Source of the DNA: an uncultured Eubacterium sp. | GTDB lineage: Bacteria; Bacillota; Clostridia; Lachnospirales; Lachnospiraceae | DNA: 64,000 nt | Assembly (NCBI GenBank): GCA_910584795.1 | Contig: CAJUBZ010000013.1 | Span: 10,522-74,521 of the forward strand | Direction of reading: 5' to 3' | In this document: piece by piece, positions 1 through 8,205 of the stretch | How the letters are laid out: every line of letters starts with the position of its first letter | How positions within the stretch are numbered: the first letter of the stretch is position 1 | Translations under genes and position numbers: made by a program | Notes under the pieces: generated by a model | The model's input: the letters and a program-made list of their open reading frames with translations, nothing else | Databases searched by the model: none | Told to the model about the DNA's origin: nothing

Positions 1-9
1 TGTTAAAAT

Positions 10-82
10 TTTACATAGACTTTACATTGGATTGTTATGGTGTTAAATGGAAATGAAAAACGAACGATCTATGAAATACAAT
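10..82 (+). promoter_or_regulatory. PhoP-box-like direct repeats and -10 element
   Basis: TTTACA occurs at 10-15 and 21-26, exactly 11 bp apart, and weaker matches continue in phase at 32-37 (TTGTTA) and 43-48 (TTAAAT). An 11-bp period of TTAACA-like hexamers is the known layout of Firmicute PhoP boxes. A -10-like TACAAT lies at 77-82 with no good -35, as expected for an activator-dependent promoter. The downstream genes are a phosphate symporter and a PhoB/PhoR-type pair, which supports the reading; binding itself is inferred. Confidence 0.5.
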
Positions 83-104
83 AATTTATGGGAGAAATAA
101 GTAT

Positions 105-1754
105 ATGTATTTATTAGTTACAGAGTTACTTAGTGGATTAGCACTTTTCCTGTTTGGAATGAAGTACATGAGTGATAGTCTGCAACAGGCAGCAGGTGGA
201 AAATTAAGAGGTATCTTAGACAGATGTACAAAGAATAAGTACATAGCTGTAGTATGCGGAGCGCTATTTACAGCATTTATACAGTCATCCGGAGCCACAA
301 CGGTTATGGAAGTGGGGTTCGTTAATGCAGGCATTATGACTTTGGAACAATCTGTAGGAATTACATTTGGCGCGAATATCGGTACGACGATTACATCACA
401 GCTGGTTTCTTTAAAGCTTACAGAAGTAGCACCTTTTATCATTTTTATTGGTGCAGCCATTCTTTCTTTTTGTAAAAAGCCATTGCTGAAAAAGATAGCT
501 GCAGTTATTTTTGGATTTGGAGCATTATTCCTTGGAATAAATTATATGACATCAGCATTACATGGCATTAAGGAAATACCTGAGCTGATGAATTTGTTCA
601 GTTATTTAAGTAATCCGTTCATTGCGGTAGTGGTTGGACTTGTTTTTACAGGGATTGTTCAGAGTTCATCTGTGACGGTTAGTGTACTGGTATTATTGGC
701 TGGATCTAATATTATTGTTAATCCAATCACAGGTGGAACAGATTATCTTGCGTGCTTATATTTTATTTTGGGTGCTAATATTGGTTCATGTATGCCGGCA
801 GTTATGGCGGCAATGAATACTAATAGAAATGCAAAGAGAACCGCGCTGATTCATGTCATGTTTAACGTTGTAGGTTTAGTTGTAATCGGGGCATTACTGA
901 TATTAGCAGCAGAGCCGATTATTGATGGAATAGGTGCTATCAGCAGTTCTGATAAAAGATTTGTTGCAAATGCAGACACGATTTTTAAAACATTCCAGTG
1001 TATTATTTTACTGCCATGTTCCAAACTGCTTGTCAACTTGTCTAAGAAGTTGATTCATGCTAAAGCAGGAGAAGAGGCAGATAATACCGAGATGGTGCTG
1101 AAACATATTGATGTGACGGGAGTATCCAATTCAGCCACAGCAGTTGTTGAAGTAGTTCAGGAAATTGAACGTATGGCTGATATGGTAAAAGTTAATTTGA
1201 AGCAGGCATCAGATGCATTGATACATAAAAATTACGAAAGTTCTGAAAACGTATATGCAAGAGAGAAATACATAGACTTTTTAAGTCATAGAATTACAGA
1301 ATATATGGTAAATGCAAACCGATATGGTCTGCCATTGGAAGATAGAAAACGTCTGGGCGGATTGTTCCATGTGGTAATTGATGTGGAGCGTATTGGGGAT
1401 CATGCAGTTAATATTATGGATGATGCAATGAAAGAGAAAAATCAAAAAATTGAGTTTTCTAAAGAATGCATTTCTGAGATGTCAGAAATGTTTGACAAAG
1501 TTATAGAAATTTTTGAGCGTTCTGTAAAAATTTTTGTTTCAGAAGACCGTTCAGAGTTTGAGGCAATTAATCAGTTAGAGGATAAAATTGACCGAATGAA
1601 GATAGAATGTCAGGAAGGACATGTTGCAAGAATGTCGGAAGGTAAATGTTCTATTGAATCAGGTTTGATTTTTACGGATTTAGTGATAGGCTATGAAAGA
1701 ATAGCTGATCATGCGGTTAATATTGCTTATTCAATTTTGCCTGAGAAAAAATAA
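105..1754 (+). CDS. Na/Pi cotransporter family protein with PhoU-like domain
   Basis: Probable sodium-dependent phosphate symporter of the NptA/YjbB family, in the cytoplasmic membrane. Two inverted membrane repeats carry the family's QSS motifs, QSSGATT from residue 60 and QSSSVT from residue 186. After about residue 340 the protein is soluble and helical, with two PhoU-like segments, the second containing ERIADHAVN near the C-terminus; this is a standard fusion in the family. Length (549 residues) is normal. The ATG is preceded by GGAG at 91-94. The response regulator and kinase follow after 69 bp, so phosphate sensing is the likely context. The direction of transport (uptake or efflux) cannot be read from sequence. 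Confidence 0.9.
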   Translation: MYLLVTELLSGLALFLFGMKYMSDSLQQAAGGKLRGILDRCTKNKYIAVVCGALFTAFIQSSGATTVMEVGFVNAGIMTLEQSVGITFGANIGTTITSQLVSLKLTEVAPFIIFIGAAILSFCKKPLLKKIAAVIFGFGALFLGINYMTSALHGIKEIPELMNLFSYLSNPFIAVVVGLVFTGIVQSSSVTVSVLVLLAGSNIIVNPITGGTDYLACLYFILGANIGSCMPAVMAAMNTNRNAKRTALIHVMFNVVGLVVIGALLILAAEPIIDGIGAISSSDKRFVANADTIFKTFQCIILLPCSKLLVNLSKKLIHAKAGEEADNTEMVLKHIDVTGVSNSATAVVEVVQEIERMADMVKVNLKQASDALIHKNYESSENVYAREKYIDFLSHRITEYMVNANRYGLPLEDRKRLGGLFHVVIDVERIGDHAVNIMDDAMKEKNQKIEFSKECISEMSEMFDKVIEIFERSVKIFVSEDRSEFEAINQLEDKIDRMKIECQEGHVARMSEGKCSIESGLIFTDLVIGYERIADHAVNIAYSILPEKK

Positions 1755-1770
1755 TATAATAACAAATAAA

Positions 1771-1800
1771 ATGGACATGGAAACGTGTCCATTTATTATA
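1771..1800 (+). terminator. Weak hairpin terminator or attenuator
   Basis: ATGGACA (1771-1777) pairs with TGTCCAT (1786-1792), followed by a T-rich stretch. It lies between the symporter and the response regulator and may only reduce readthrough. Confidence 0.4.
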
Positions 1801-1823
1801 TACTAAGAAAGGATTAGTGTAAA

Positions 1824-2507
1824 ATGCAGAGAATATATATTGTGGAAGATGATAAAAATATTGCAGAGATAGAAGAGTTTGCATTAAAAAATGCCGGATA
1901 TGATGTGTATACTTTCGGAAATGCAAAGAAGTTTGAAGAAAGATTGGAAAAGGAATATCCTGATTTAATTATTATGGATATCATGCTTCCGGACAGGGAT
2001 GGTTTGTCTCTTGTAAAAGATTTGAGAGGACATGGGGAGACTGCGGCTATTCCAATCATGATGGTGACGGCAAAGACAACAGAAATGGATAAAGTAAAAG
2101 GGCTCGATCAGGGGGCTGATGATTATATGACGAAGCCTTTTGGAATTATGGAGTTAATATCCAGAGTGAAGGCAATGCTAAGAAGGGCAAATCTTCAAAC
2201 TGATAGTGATTTGGAGTTTGATGGTATTGTATTAAATGATTCAAAGCATCAGGTGTCTATTGATGGTAAGGTTTGTGAACTGACATACAAAGAGTTTGAA
2301 TTGTTAAAAATGCTTATGCAGAATTCCGGGATTGTTCTTCACAGAAACAGAATTTTGGACAGAGTCTGGGGAATTGATTATGAGGGGGAATCGAGAACTC
2401 TAGATATGCATATAAAAACTCTTCGGAAAAAATTAGGAGATAAAGGTGCTTTAATTCAGACTGTTAGAAACGTAGGTTATACAATGAATTATAGAAAGGA
2501 AAAGTAA
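1824..2507 (+). CDS. PhoB/OmpR-family response regulator (PhoP-like)
   Basis: DNA-binding response regulator. The N-terminal receiver domain has acidic residues D9/D10, phospho-acceptor D52 in the IIMDIMLP motif and the conserved TKPF lysine motif near residue 102. The C-terminal winged helix (about 130-225) has the OmpR/PhoB signature TLDMHIKTLRKKL. Length 227 is typical. An AAAGGA ribosome site precedes the ATG. The cognate kinase starts at the next base after its stop codon, so the two are translationally coupled. The position behind a phosphate symporter with PhoP-like boxes suggests the PhoP role; that assignment is inference from context. Confidence 0.9.
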   Translation: MQRIYIVEDDKNIAEIEEFALKNAGYDVYTFGNAKKFEERLEKEYPDLIIMDIMLPDRDGLSLVKDLRGHGETAAIPIMMVTAKTTEMDKVKGLDQGADDYMTKPFGIMELISRVKAMLRRANLQTDSDLEFDGIVLNDSKHQVSIDGKVCELTYKEFELLKMLMQNSGIVLHRNRILDRVWGIDYEGESRTLDMHIKTLRKKLGDKGALIQTVRNVGYTMNYRKEK

Positions 2508-3836
2508 GTGAAAAAAAAGTTATATATCAGAATGACAATTGTGTCAGCTGCTATGATGTTTCTTACAATGATTATAACTGTAGTAACCTTTTACAATGTT
2601 TTTAGTGAGCAGGTAATGGAGGATTTAAAAACGCATGTTCATATTTTAAACACTACGGAGGCAGTATTACAGTATGTTGAGAAGGATTTCGATCCGAAGA
2701 TAAGTAATTTAAGAATTACAGTAATTGATCAACAAGGAAACGTCCAATATGACAGCAATGCAGATATTGGGAGCATGGATAATCATGTGAACCGTCCGGA
2801 AATCAAAGAGGCATTGAAATATGGTGCAGGCAAAAAAATTAGAAAATCTGATACTTTTTCGAAAAATACATATTATTATGCAGAGAGACTGAAAAATGGA
2901 AAAATACTTCGTGTTGCAAAAGAAGTTGGAAGCATCTGGCAGTTTTTTAAGCATATACTTCCTATTCTGATTGTGGAATTGCTGCTGGCTGTTGCAATAT
3001 GTATTCTTGTGGCAAGAATGTTGGCCAGAAGGCTGGTAGAACCTATCGAATTGTTGGCAAAGAACATTGACGATGATGAAATTACGGCTACGTATGATGA
3101 AATTAAACCATTTCTGGATAAAATTCATAGTCAGCATAAAGCGTTAAAGAAAAGTGCAAATATGCGTCAGGATTTTACAGCCAATGTATCTCATGAATTG
3201 AAGACACCGCTTGCATCGATCTCCGGGTATGCAGAATTGATAGAAAATGGAATGGCAGAAGAAGAGGATGTTAGACGCTTTGCGGGAGAAATTCACAAGA
3301 GTTCTATTCGATTATTATCATTAATCAACGATATAATAGAGTTATCAGAATTGGATGTTATGGATAGTGAAATGTCAACAGAAATAATCAGCCTTACAGA
3401 GGAGGCAGAGAATTGTGTGGAAATGTTACAGATGAATGCAAAGAAGCATGGTATAGATATTTCAATGAATCAAAATCAAGAACAGGGAATTATAGAGGCA
3501 AACAGAGATATGATTCAGGAAATTATATACAATCTGTGTGATAATGCTATACGATACAATCATGATGGAGGACATGTTATAGTATCGGTATTTAAAAAAG
3601 AGGATAAGATTGTACTTCAGGTACAAGATGATGGAATAGGAATTCCTAAAAAGGAACAGGAAAGAATTTTTGAAAGATTTTACAGAGTAGATAAGGCACG
3701 TTCTAAAAAGACCGGAGGAACAGGTCTTGGTCTGGCGATTGTAAAGCATATTGCAGAACAGCATAGTGCAAAGATTAAAATTGATAGTAGTGTAGGACAG
3801 GGTACTACAATTTCAATATTATTTCAAAAGCAATAA
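2508..3836 (+). CDS. Sensor histidine kinase (PhoR-like)
   Basis: Membrane sensor kinase paired with the preceding regulator. It begins with GTG directly after the upstream TAA. Transmembrane segments at about residues 8-30 and 146-170 bracket an extracellular sensor region of about 115 residues. A short linker leads to the HisKA motif SHELKTPL with phospho-accepting H229, then a HATPase domain with an N box (NLCDNAIRYN), DDGIGI and GGTGLGLAIV. Length 442 is a little short for PhoR and no separate cytoplasmic PAS domain is obvious. The signal sensed cannot be read from the sequence. Confidence 0.9.
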   Translation: MKKKLYIRMTIVSAAMMFLTMIITVVTFYNVFSEQVMEDLKTHVHILNTTEAVLQYVEKDFDPKISNLRITVIDQQGNVQYDSNADIGSMDNHVNRPEIKEALKYGAGKKIRKSDTFSKNTYYYAERLKNGKILRVAKEVGSIWQFFKHILPILIVELLLAVAICILVARMLARRLVEPIELLAKNIDDDEITATYDEIKPFLDKIHSQHKALKKSANMRQDFTANVSHELKTPLASISGYAELIENGMAEEEDVRRFAGEIHKSSIRLLSLINDIIELSELDVMDSEMSTEIISLTEEAENCVEMLQMNAKKHGIDISMNQNQEQGIIEANRDMIQEIIYNLCDNAIRYNHDGGHVIVSVFKKEDKIVLQVQDDGIGIPKKEQERIFERFYRVDKARSKKTGGTGLGLAIVKHIAEQHSAKIKIDSSVGQGTTISILFQKQ

Positions 3837-3899
3837 CCGAAACTGCATGGCGGAACTATTATTTTTTATAATTGTATAATAAGCAAATATTTGTAAATT

Positions 3900-3922
3900 C
3901 TAAAATAAGAAGATTATTTTAG
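3900..3922 (+). promoter_or_regulatory. Hairpin touching the ribosome binding site of the DMT gene
   Basis: CTAAAATAA (3900-3908) is a perfect 9-bp inverted match to TTATTTTAG (3914-3922) with a 5-base loop. The 3' arm runs into the AGGAGG at 3921-3926. The stem is AT-rich, so it is weak, but it could modulate translation. Confidence 0.35.
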
Positions 3923-3931
3923 GAGGTTCAT

Positions 3932-4360
3932 ATGTGGGGAATTATTATCGCATTGATTTCGGGAGCACTTATGAGTGTTCAGGGAGTTTTTAATACAGGA
4001 GTGACAAAGGGCAGTAGTATGTGGGCGGCCAATTCATGGGTACAGCTGACTGCCTTTTTTGTTTGCATCATAGCATGGTTTGTAACCGGAAGACAAAACG
4101 TAATGGGAATGTTCCAAATAGAGAACAAGTATATGTTATTAGGAGGAGTAATTGGAGCGTTTATTACACTGACAGTTATTAAAAGTATGAATTCATTGGG
4201 ACCTGCCCAGGCGGTTCTTCTGATTGTGGTATCTCAAATAATCGTGGCATATTTAATTGAAGTGTTTGGTCTGTTTGGTGTAGAGAAAGTCCCTTTTGAG
4301 TGGAGAAAAGTAATAGGTGCTTTAGTTTCGATTGCAGGTATTTTTATTTTCCATAAATAA
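3932..4360 (+). CDS. DMT-family transporter, YdcZ/DUF606 type
   Basis: Small integral membrane protein of 142 residues with about five hydrophobic segments, matching the half-size YdcZ (DUF606) branch of the drug/metabolite transporter superfamily. Recognisable features are the N-terminal GALMSVQGVFNTG segment, a central GVIGAFITLTVIKSMNSLG region and the C-terminal IGALVSIAGIFIF helix. Members of this group usually work as dimers; the substrate is unknown. A strong AGGAGG lies 5 bp before the ATG. It is probably a single-gene unit, since a separate promoter follows for comEA. Confidence 0.85.
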   Translation: MWGIIIALISGALMSVQGVFNTGVTKGSSMWAANSWVQLTAFFVCIIAWFVTGRQNVMGMFQIENKYMLLGGVIGAFITLTVIKSMNSLGPAQAVLLIVVSQIIVAYLIEVFGLFGVEKVPFEWRKVIGALVSIAGIFIFHK

Positions 4361-4386
4361 AAATATCAAAAATAATAAAAAGGTTA

Positions 4387-4415
4387 TTGATAAGTGGAAT
4401 TTTATCTTGTACAAT
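4387..4415 (+). promoter_or_regulatory. Sigma-A promoter of comEA
   Basis: TTGATA (4387-4392), 17-bp spacer and TACAAT (4410-4415). The predicted start near 4422 gives a leader of only about 34 nt, which consists of the hairpin described next. Confidence 0.7.
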
Positions 4416-4423
4416 TATATAAG

Positions 4424-4458
4424 CATTCATAGGGGAAACTCCGAAAGGAGCATGAATG
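4424..4458 (+). promoter_or_regulatory. 5'-UTR hairpin enclosing comEA RBS and start codon
   Basis: CATTCAT (4424-4430) is the exact reverse complement of ATGAATG (4452-4458), whose last three bases are the comEA start codon. Inside it CTCC (4439-4442) and GGAG (4447-4450) form a second stem closed by a GAAA tetraloop, and this GGAG is the ribosome binding site. Both the Shine-Dalgarno and the start codon are thus in helix. Confidence 0.6.
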
Positions 4459-5049
4459 ATTCAAAAATCAATATTGAGAATATTTATTATCCTGTCTATC
4501 TGTTTATTAATGACAGCTTGTAAAGATAAAAAGGATTATGTTTCGTTATCTGATGAAATAACACAAAAAGATATAGATAATAAACAGGATAGCAGTGTAC
4601 AAGATGAAACTTCTGATAAGCTTGTAGTATATGTACATGGAGCAGTCAAAAAACCAGGAGTATATGTATTACATCCGGGTGACAGAGTTTATCAGGCCGT
4701 GGATATGGCAGGAGGGATGACATCTGATGCAGAGAAAAGAGCATTGAATCTGGCAGAAACTGTATCAGATGAACAGGATATTTATATTATGACAAAAAAA
4801 GAGTATGATGAAAAACATGAAAGTAATGATAAAGAGAAGCAGAGTATGAGTGAAACGATGGTTAATATTAATACGGCAGATAGTAAAATGCTGATGTCGT
4901 TACAGGGAATCGGTGAAGCCAAAGCTACAGCTATTATTGCGTATCGGGAAGAGAATGGATTATTTACATCGAAAGAAGATATTAAAAAGGTTTCAGGCAT
5001 AGGTGATGCTACTTATAGCAATATAAAAGATTTGATTACAATAGAATAG
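4456..5049 (+). CDS. comEA: ComEA-like DNA-binding lipoprotein
   Basis: DNA receptor of the competence uptake system, held on the outer face of the membrane. An N-terminal lipobox LMTAC makes C22 the lipidation site, whereas B. subtilis ComEA has a transmembrane anchor. An SLBB domain (about 56-113) contains VYVHGAVKKPGVY, and a linker rich in charged residues leads to paired helix-hairpin-helix motifs (137-197) with GIGEAKA at 151 and GIGDATY at 181, the double-stranded DNA binding element. Length 197 is typical. The regulatory trio and comEC follow on the same strand, so comEA and comEC may be in one transcript. Translation may be limited by the leader hairpin. Confidence 0.9.
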   Translation: MIQKSILRIFIILSICLLMTACKDKKDYVSLSDEITQKDIDNKQDSSVQDETSDKLVVYVHGAVKKPGVYVLHPGDRVYQAVDMAGGMTSDAEKRALNLAETVSDEQDIYIMTKKEYDEKHESNDKEKQSMSETMVNINTADSKMLMSLQGIGEAKATAIIAYREENGLFTSKEDIKKVSGIGDATYSNIKDLITIE

Positions 5050-5061
5050 AGAGGGAATAAC

Positions 5062-5748
5062 ATGAAGGCTTTGGTAGTAGATGATGAAAAATTAATTGTG
5101 AAAGGTCTAAAATTCAGTTTAGAGCAGGAAGGATATGAAGTAGACTGTGCTTATGACGGACAGGAAGCAGTCGATAAGGCAAAAGAGAATGAATATGATA
5201 TTATGTTACTTGATTTGATGCTTCCAATATATAATGGATATGAAGTTTGCCAGCAGATTCGGGAATTTTCGGATATGCCTATTGTGATGCTTACGGCTAA
5301 AGGTGAAGATATGGACAAAATTCTAGGGTTAGAGTATGGTGCAGATGATTATATTACAAAGCCTTTTAATATTCTTGAAGTTAAGGCGAGAATAAAGGCC
5401 ATTGTCCGCAGAAATAAAAGAAAAGCTGTGGCTGCACCGGCTGCGCCAAAGGTAATTACTTCAGGCAAAATGAAACTGGATGTTGAAGCGAAGCGTTTAT
5501 ACATAGATGACAGTGAGATTAAATTAACAGTGAAAGAGTTTGATATTTTAAAATTATTGGCTGAGAATCCGGGCAAGATTTATTCCAGAGAGCAGTTGCT
5601 TACAATTATATGGGGTTCTAAGTATCCGGGTGATGCCAGAACAGTGGATGTAAATGTAAGAAGATTGAGAGAAAAAATAGAAGAAAATCCGGCAAAACCA
5701 GAGTATGTTCATACAAAATGGGGAATGGGTTATTATTTTCAAGGATAG
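5062..5748 (+). CDS. OmpR-family response regulator (second system)
   Basis: Receiver domain with D7/D8, phospho-acceptor D51 in MLLDLMLP and the TKPF motif, then a short Ala/Pro linker (about 127-137) and an OmpR/PhoB winged helix with TVDVNVRRLREKI near the end. Length 228 is typical. GAGGGA lies 6-7 bp before the ATG, and comEA ends 12 bp upstream. The kinase and a GerMN lipoprotein follow. The closest functional parallels are WalR/MtrA-type envelope regulators, but the sequence alone does not prove that role. Confidence 0.9.
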   Translation: MKALVVDDEKLIVKGLKFSLEQEGYEVDCAYDGQEAVDKAKENEYDIMLLDLMLPIYNGYEVCQQIREFSDMPIVMLTAKGEDMDKILGLEYGADDYITKPFNILEVKARIKAIVRRNKRKAVAAPAAPKVITSGKMKLDVEAKRLYIDDSEIKLTVKEFDILKLLAENPGKIYSREQLLTIIWGSKYPGDARTVDVNVRRLREKIEENPAKPEYVHTKWGMGYYFQG

Positions 5749-5752
5749 ATAA

Positions 5753-7219
5753 ATGAAAAAAAAATCATATGAGAATATATTAAGTTTTATAAAAAGTTTA
5801 AGATTCAGAGTGTTTATGATTGTAACACTTCTGGTTATTGTACCTGTAATTATTGCAAGTATGTTTATATATAATGTGGCAGTAAATGAATATACAGATA
5901 AGAAAATTGACCGATTTAAAGCCAACAATACAATGCTCAAAAATAGTATTGTCAGTGAAGGTTATTTGGATCAAAATAATGAATCACAGATAGTAGATGC
6001 TCAAATAGCACAATTAGCAGGAGAATATAATTGTAGAATACAGGTTATCAACAGCCAGTATATTGTTGTAAGTGATACCGATAGCAGCGAACTTGGAAAA
6101 ACAAGTATATCTGAAAGTGTTATAAAGAGTATTGATGGAGAGAATGTTTTTATAAAGAATGACAAGGAAAATTATGTAGAGTTTGCAGAACCATTGGTTA
6201 TTGCTGCGCCATCATTATCAGTTGACAGCACAAAGAAGTCCAGTGTCATTGGAGCTGTTTATATACATTATTCTATGGATGATGTTGTGGATTATAAAGA
6301 TACAGTGGAACGCTACGTGCTGATTATAGATATTTTGCTTATAATGTTTGGTCTGGTTACTGCATGGGGATGTTCTGTATTGTTTAACAGACCTATCCAG
6401 AAAATGCATAAAGCAATAAAAAACATTACTTTAGGAGCTGTGGAAGAAGAACAGAACAGTAAAGAATATACTGAGGTAGCACAGATTAGTGATGAGTTTA
6501 GCAGGCTTGTAGATCGAATGAATACACAAGACAAATCAAGGCAGGAGTTTGTGTCAAATGTATCCCATGAATTAAAGACACCGTTGACCTCAATGAAAGT
6601 TCTAGCAGAGTCATTGATTGGAAATGAAGGGGTACCAGAGGAATTGTATCAGGAGTTTTTGCAGGACATTTGTAAAGAGATAGATAGAGAAAATGAAATT
6701 ATAACTGATTTATTAGATTTAGTTAAAATGGAAAAGACAGACGTAGAGATTAATATTTCCTCAGTAAATATTAATGAAATATTAGAAACAGTATTAAAGC
6801 GGCTCAAGCCTATCGCAGAAAGTAAAAATATTGAATTGGTATTTGAGAGCTTTCGACCGGTTATAGCTGATGTTGACGAGCTGAAATTTGCCAGTGTGGT
6901 AACGAATCTGGTGGAGAATGCTATCAAATATAATAATACAGATGGTACGGTTACTGCATCTCTGAATTCTGATCATCAATATTTTTATCTGAAAGTGATT
7001 GATACCGGCATTGGAATATCAGAAGAAGACCAGGAGAGAGTGTTTGAAAGGTTTTTCAGAGTGGACAAAGCAAGGGCACGGGAAACTGGAGGAACCGGTT
7101 TAGGGCTTGCAATTACAAGAGACATTGTTTTGAAACATCATGGTTCAATTAAGATTCACAGTAAGGAAGGGGAAGGAACAACATTTATTGTCAGAATTCC
7201 TCTGAAGTATATAGCATAG
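5753..7219 (+). CDS. Sensor histidine kinase (second system)
   Basis: Partner of the preceding regulator, starting 4 bp after its stop. Transmembrane helices at about 17-41 and 187-211 flank an extracellular double-sensor-type domain of about 145 residues. A HAMP linker follows (FNRPIQKMHKAI), then the HisKA motif SHELKTPL with H272 and an HATPase domain with the N box NLVENAIKYN, DTGIGI and GGTGLGLAI. Length 488. The large extracellular region and a downstream lipoprotein suggest that it watches the envelope; the ligand is unknown. Confidence 0.9.
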   Translation: MKKKSYENILSFIKSLRFRVFMIVTLLVIVPVIIASMFIYNVAVNEYTDKKIDRFKANNTMLKNSIVSEGYLDQNNESQIVDAQIAQLAGEYNCRIQVINSQYIVVSDTDSSELGKTSISESVIKSIDGENVFIKNDKENYVEFAEPLVIAAPSLSVDSTKKSSVIGAVYIHYSMDDVVDYKDTVERYVLIIDILLIMFGLVTAWGCSVLFNRPIQKMHKAIKNITLGAVEEEQNSKEYTEVAQISDEFSRLVDRMNTQDKSRQEFVSNVSHELKTPLTSMKVLAESLIGNEGVPEELYQEFLQDICKEIDRENEIITDLLDLVKMEKTDVEINISSVNINEILETVLKRLKPIAESKNIELVFESFRPVIADVDELKFASVVTNLVENAIKYNNTDGTVTASLNSDHQYFYLKVIDTGIGISEEDQERVFERFFRVDKARARETGGTGLGLAITRDIVLKHHGSIKIHSKEGEGTTFIVRIPLKYIA

Positions 7220-7230
7220 AGGGTACATTT

Positions 7231-8190
7231 ATGAAAAAACAGCGATGGTTACCATGTATAATAATTAGTATAATAATGATAATAAGTTTTACAGGTTGTG
7301 CAAATAATCATAAATATAGATCCTCAGGTATGGAAATATATTATATATCAAATGAAAAGCTTGTTACAGAGCAGTATCAGAATAATCACAATCGTGGGGA
7401 ACAGCTTGTAGAAGAATTACTGGGAAAATTGACGAGACAAGGCGAGGTCAAAGGGAATAATAGTGCTATTCCTGAAGAAGTATCTGTGCAGGGGTATAGT
7501 ATTGTTGATGGAATCGCAAAGGTTGATTTTAATCAAAAGTATTACGAACTGAGTCCAAAAAGAGAATTGTTATGTAGAGCAGCAGTGGTTCTGACACTCA
7601 TTAAAATAAAAGATGTAGAGTATGTTGCATTTACAGTTAATAATGAGCCTTGTAAAGGAAAAGACGGCAGATTATTAAATGCTATGGATGAAACGGACTT
7701 TGTTTCAGATATTGGCAATAAAAAAGAAAAGCCTGCATCGGATTTTGTTTTGTATTTTGCTAACGAGGATGGAACAGAGCTGAAAGAATATAATATGCAT
7801 AATGTGTCTTATGGAGATAGGACGAAAGAGCAGTTTGTCGTAAATCAGTTGATTGAAGGTCCGAAAGAAGAGGGGTATAGTGTTACAATTTCTCCAAAGG
7901 TTAAGGTGTTGAGTATTGTAACAGCAAACAATATCTGTTATGTTGATTTTGATGAAAACTTTCTGACAGAGCAAAGCCAGGTTCCAGGGAAAGTTGTTGT
8001 TTATTCAATTGTAAATACCTTATCAGAGCTGGACGAAGTGCATAAAGTTCAATTAAGTGTAAAAGGAGAAACTGCGGTAGAATATAAAAATGAAATATCT
8101 CTGGCACATCCTTTTATCAGGAATTTAGATATTATAGAACAAGCAGAAAATGTGGAATCAGACGAGATGGAAATTATTGAAATTAAATAG
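7231..8190 (+). CDS. GerMN-domain lipoprotein
   Basis: Secreted lipoprotein with lipobox SFTGC (C23). Two GerMN domains are visible, about residues 57-140 and 190-290; the second has the typical pattern KEQFVVNQLIEGPKEEG followed by a VDFDENF strand. GerMN domains occur in the spore protein GerM and in actinobacterial LpqB. It begins 12 bp after the kinase stop, so it belongs to the two-component operon. The arrangement regulator-kinase-GerMN lipoprotein mirrors mtrA-mtrB-lpqB, where LpqB modulates the kinase; a similar accessory role is inferred here. Confidence 0.85.
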   Translation: MKKQRWLPCIIISIIMIISFTGCANNHKYRSSGMEIYYISNEKLVTEQYQNNHNRGEQLVEELLGKLTRQGEVKGNNSAIPEEVSVQGYSIVDGIAKVDFNQKYYELSPKRELLCRAAVVLTLIKIKDVEYVAFTVNNEPCKGKDGRLLNAMDETDFVSDIGNKKEKPASDFVLYFANEDGTELKEYNMHNVSYGDRTKEQFVVNQLIEGPKEEGYSVTISPKVKVLSIVTANNICYVDFDENFLTEQSQVPGKVVVYSIVNTLSELDEVHKVQLSVKGETAVEYKNEISLAHPFIRNLDIIEQAENVESDEMEIIEIK

Positions 8191-8205
8191 AGAAGGAGAG
8201 CAGTT

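Noticed and set aside
4332..4523. 63-aa ORF overlapping the DMT gene end and the comEA start
   Set aside because: It has no ribosome site and lies across a promoter and hairpin; comEA in the other frame has all the expected motifs.
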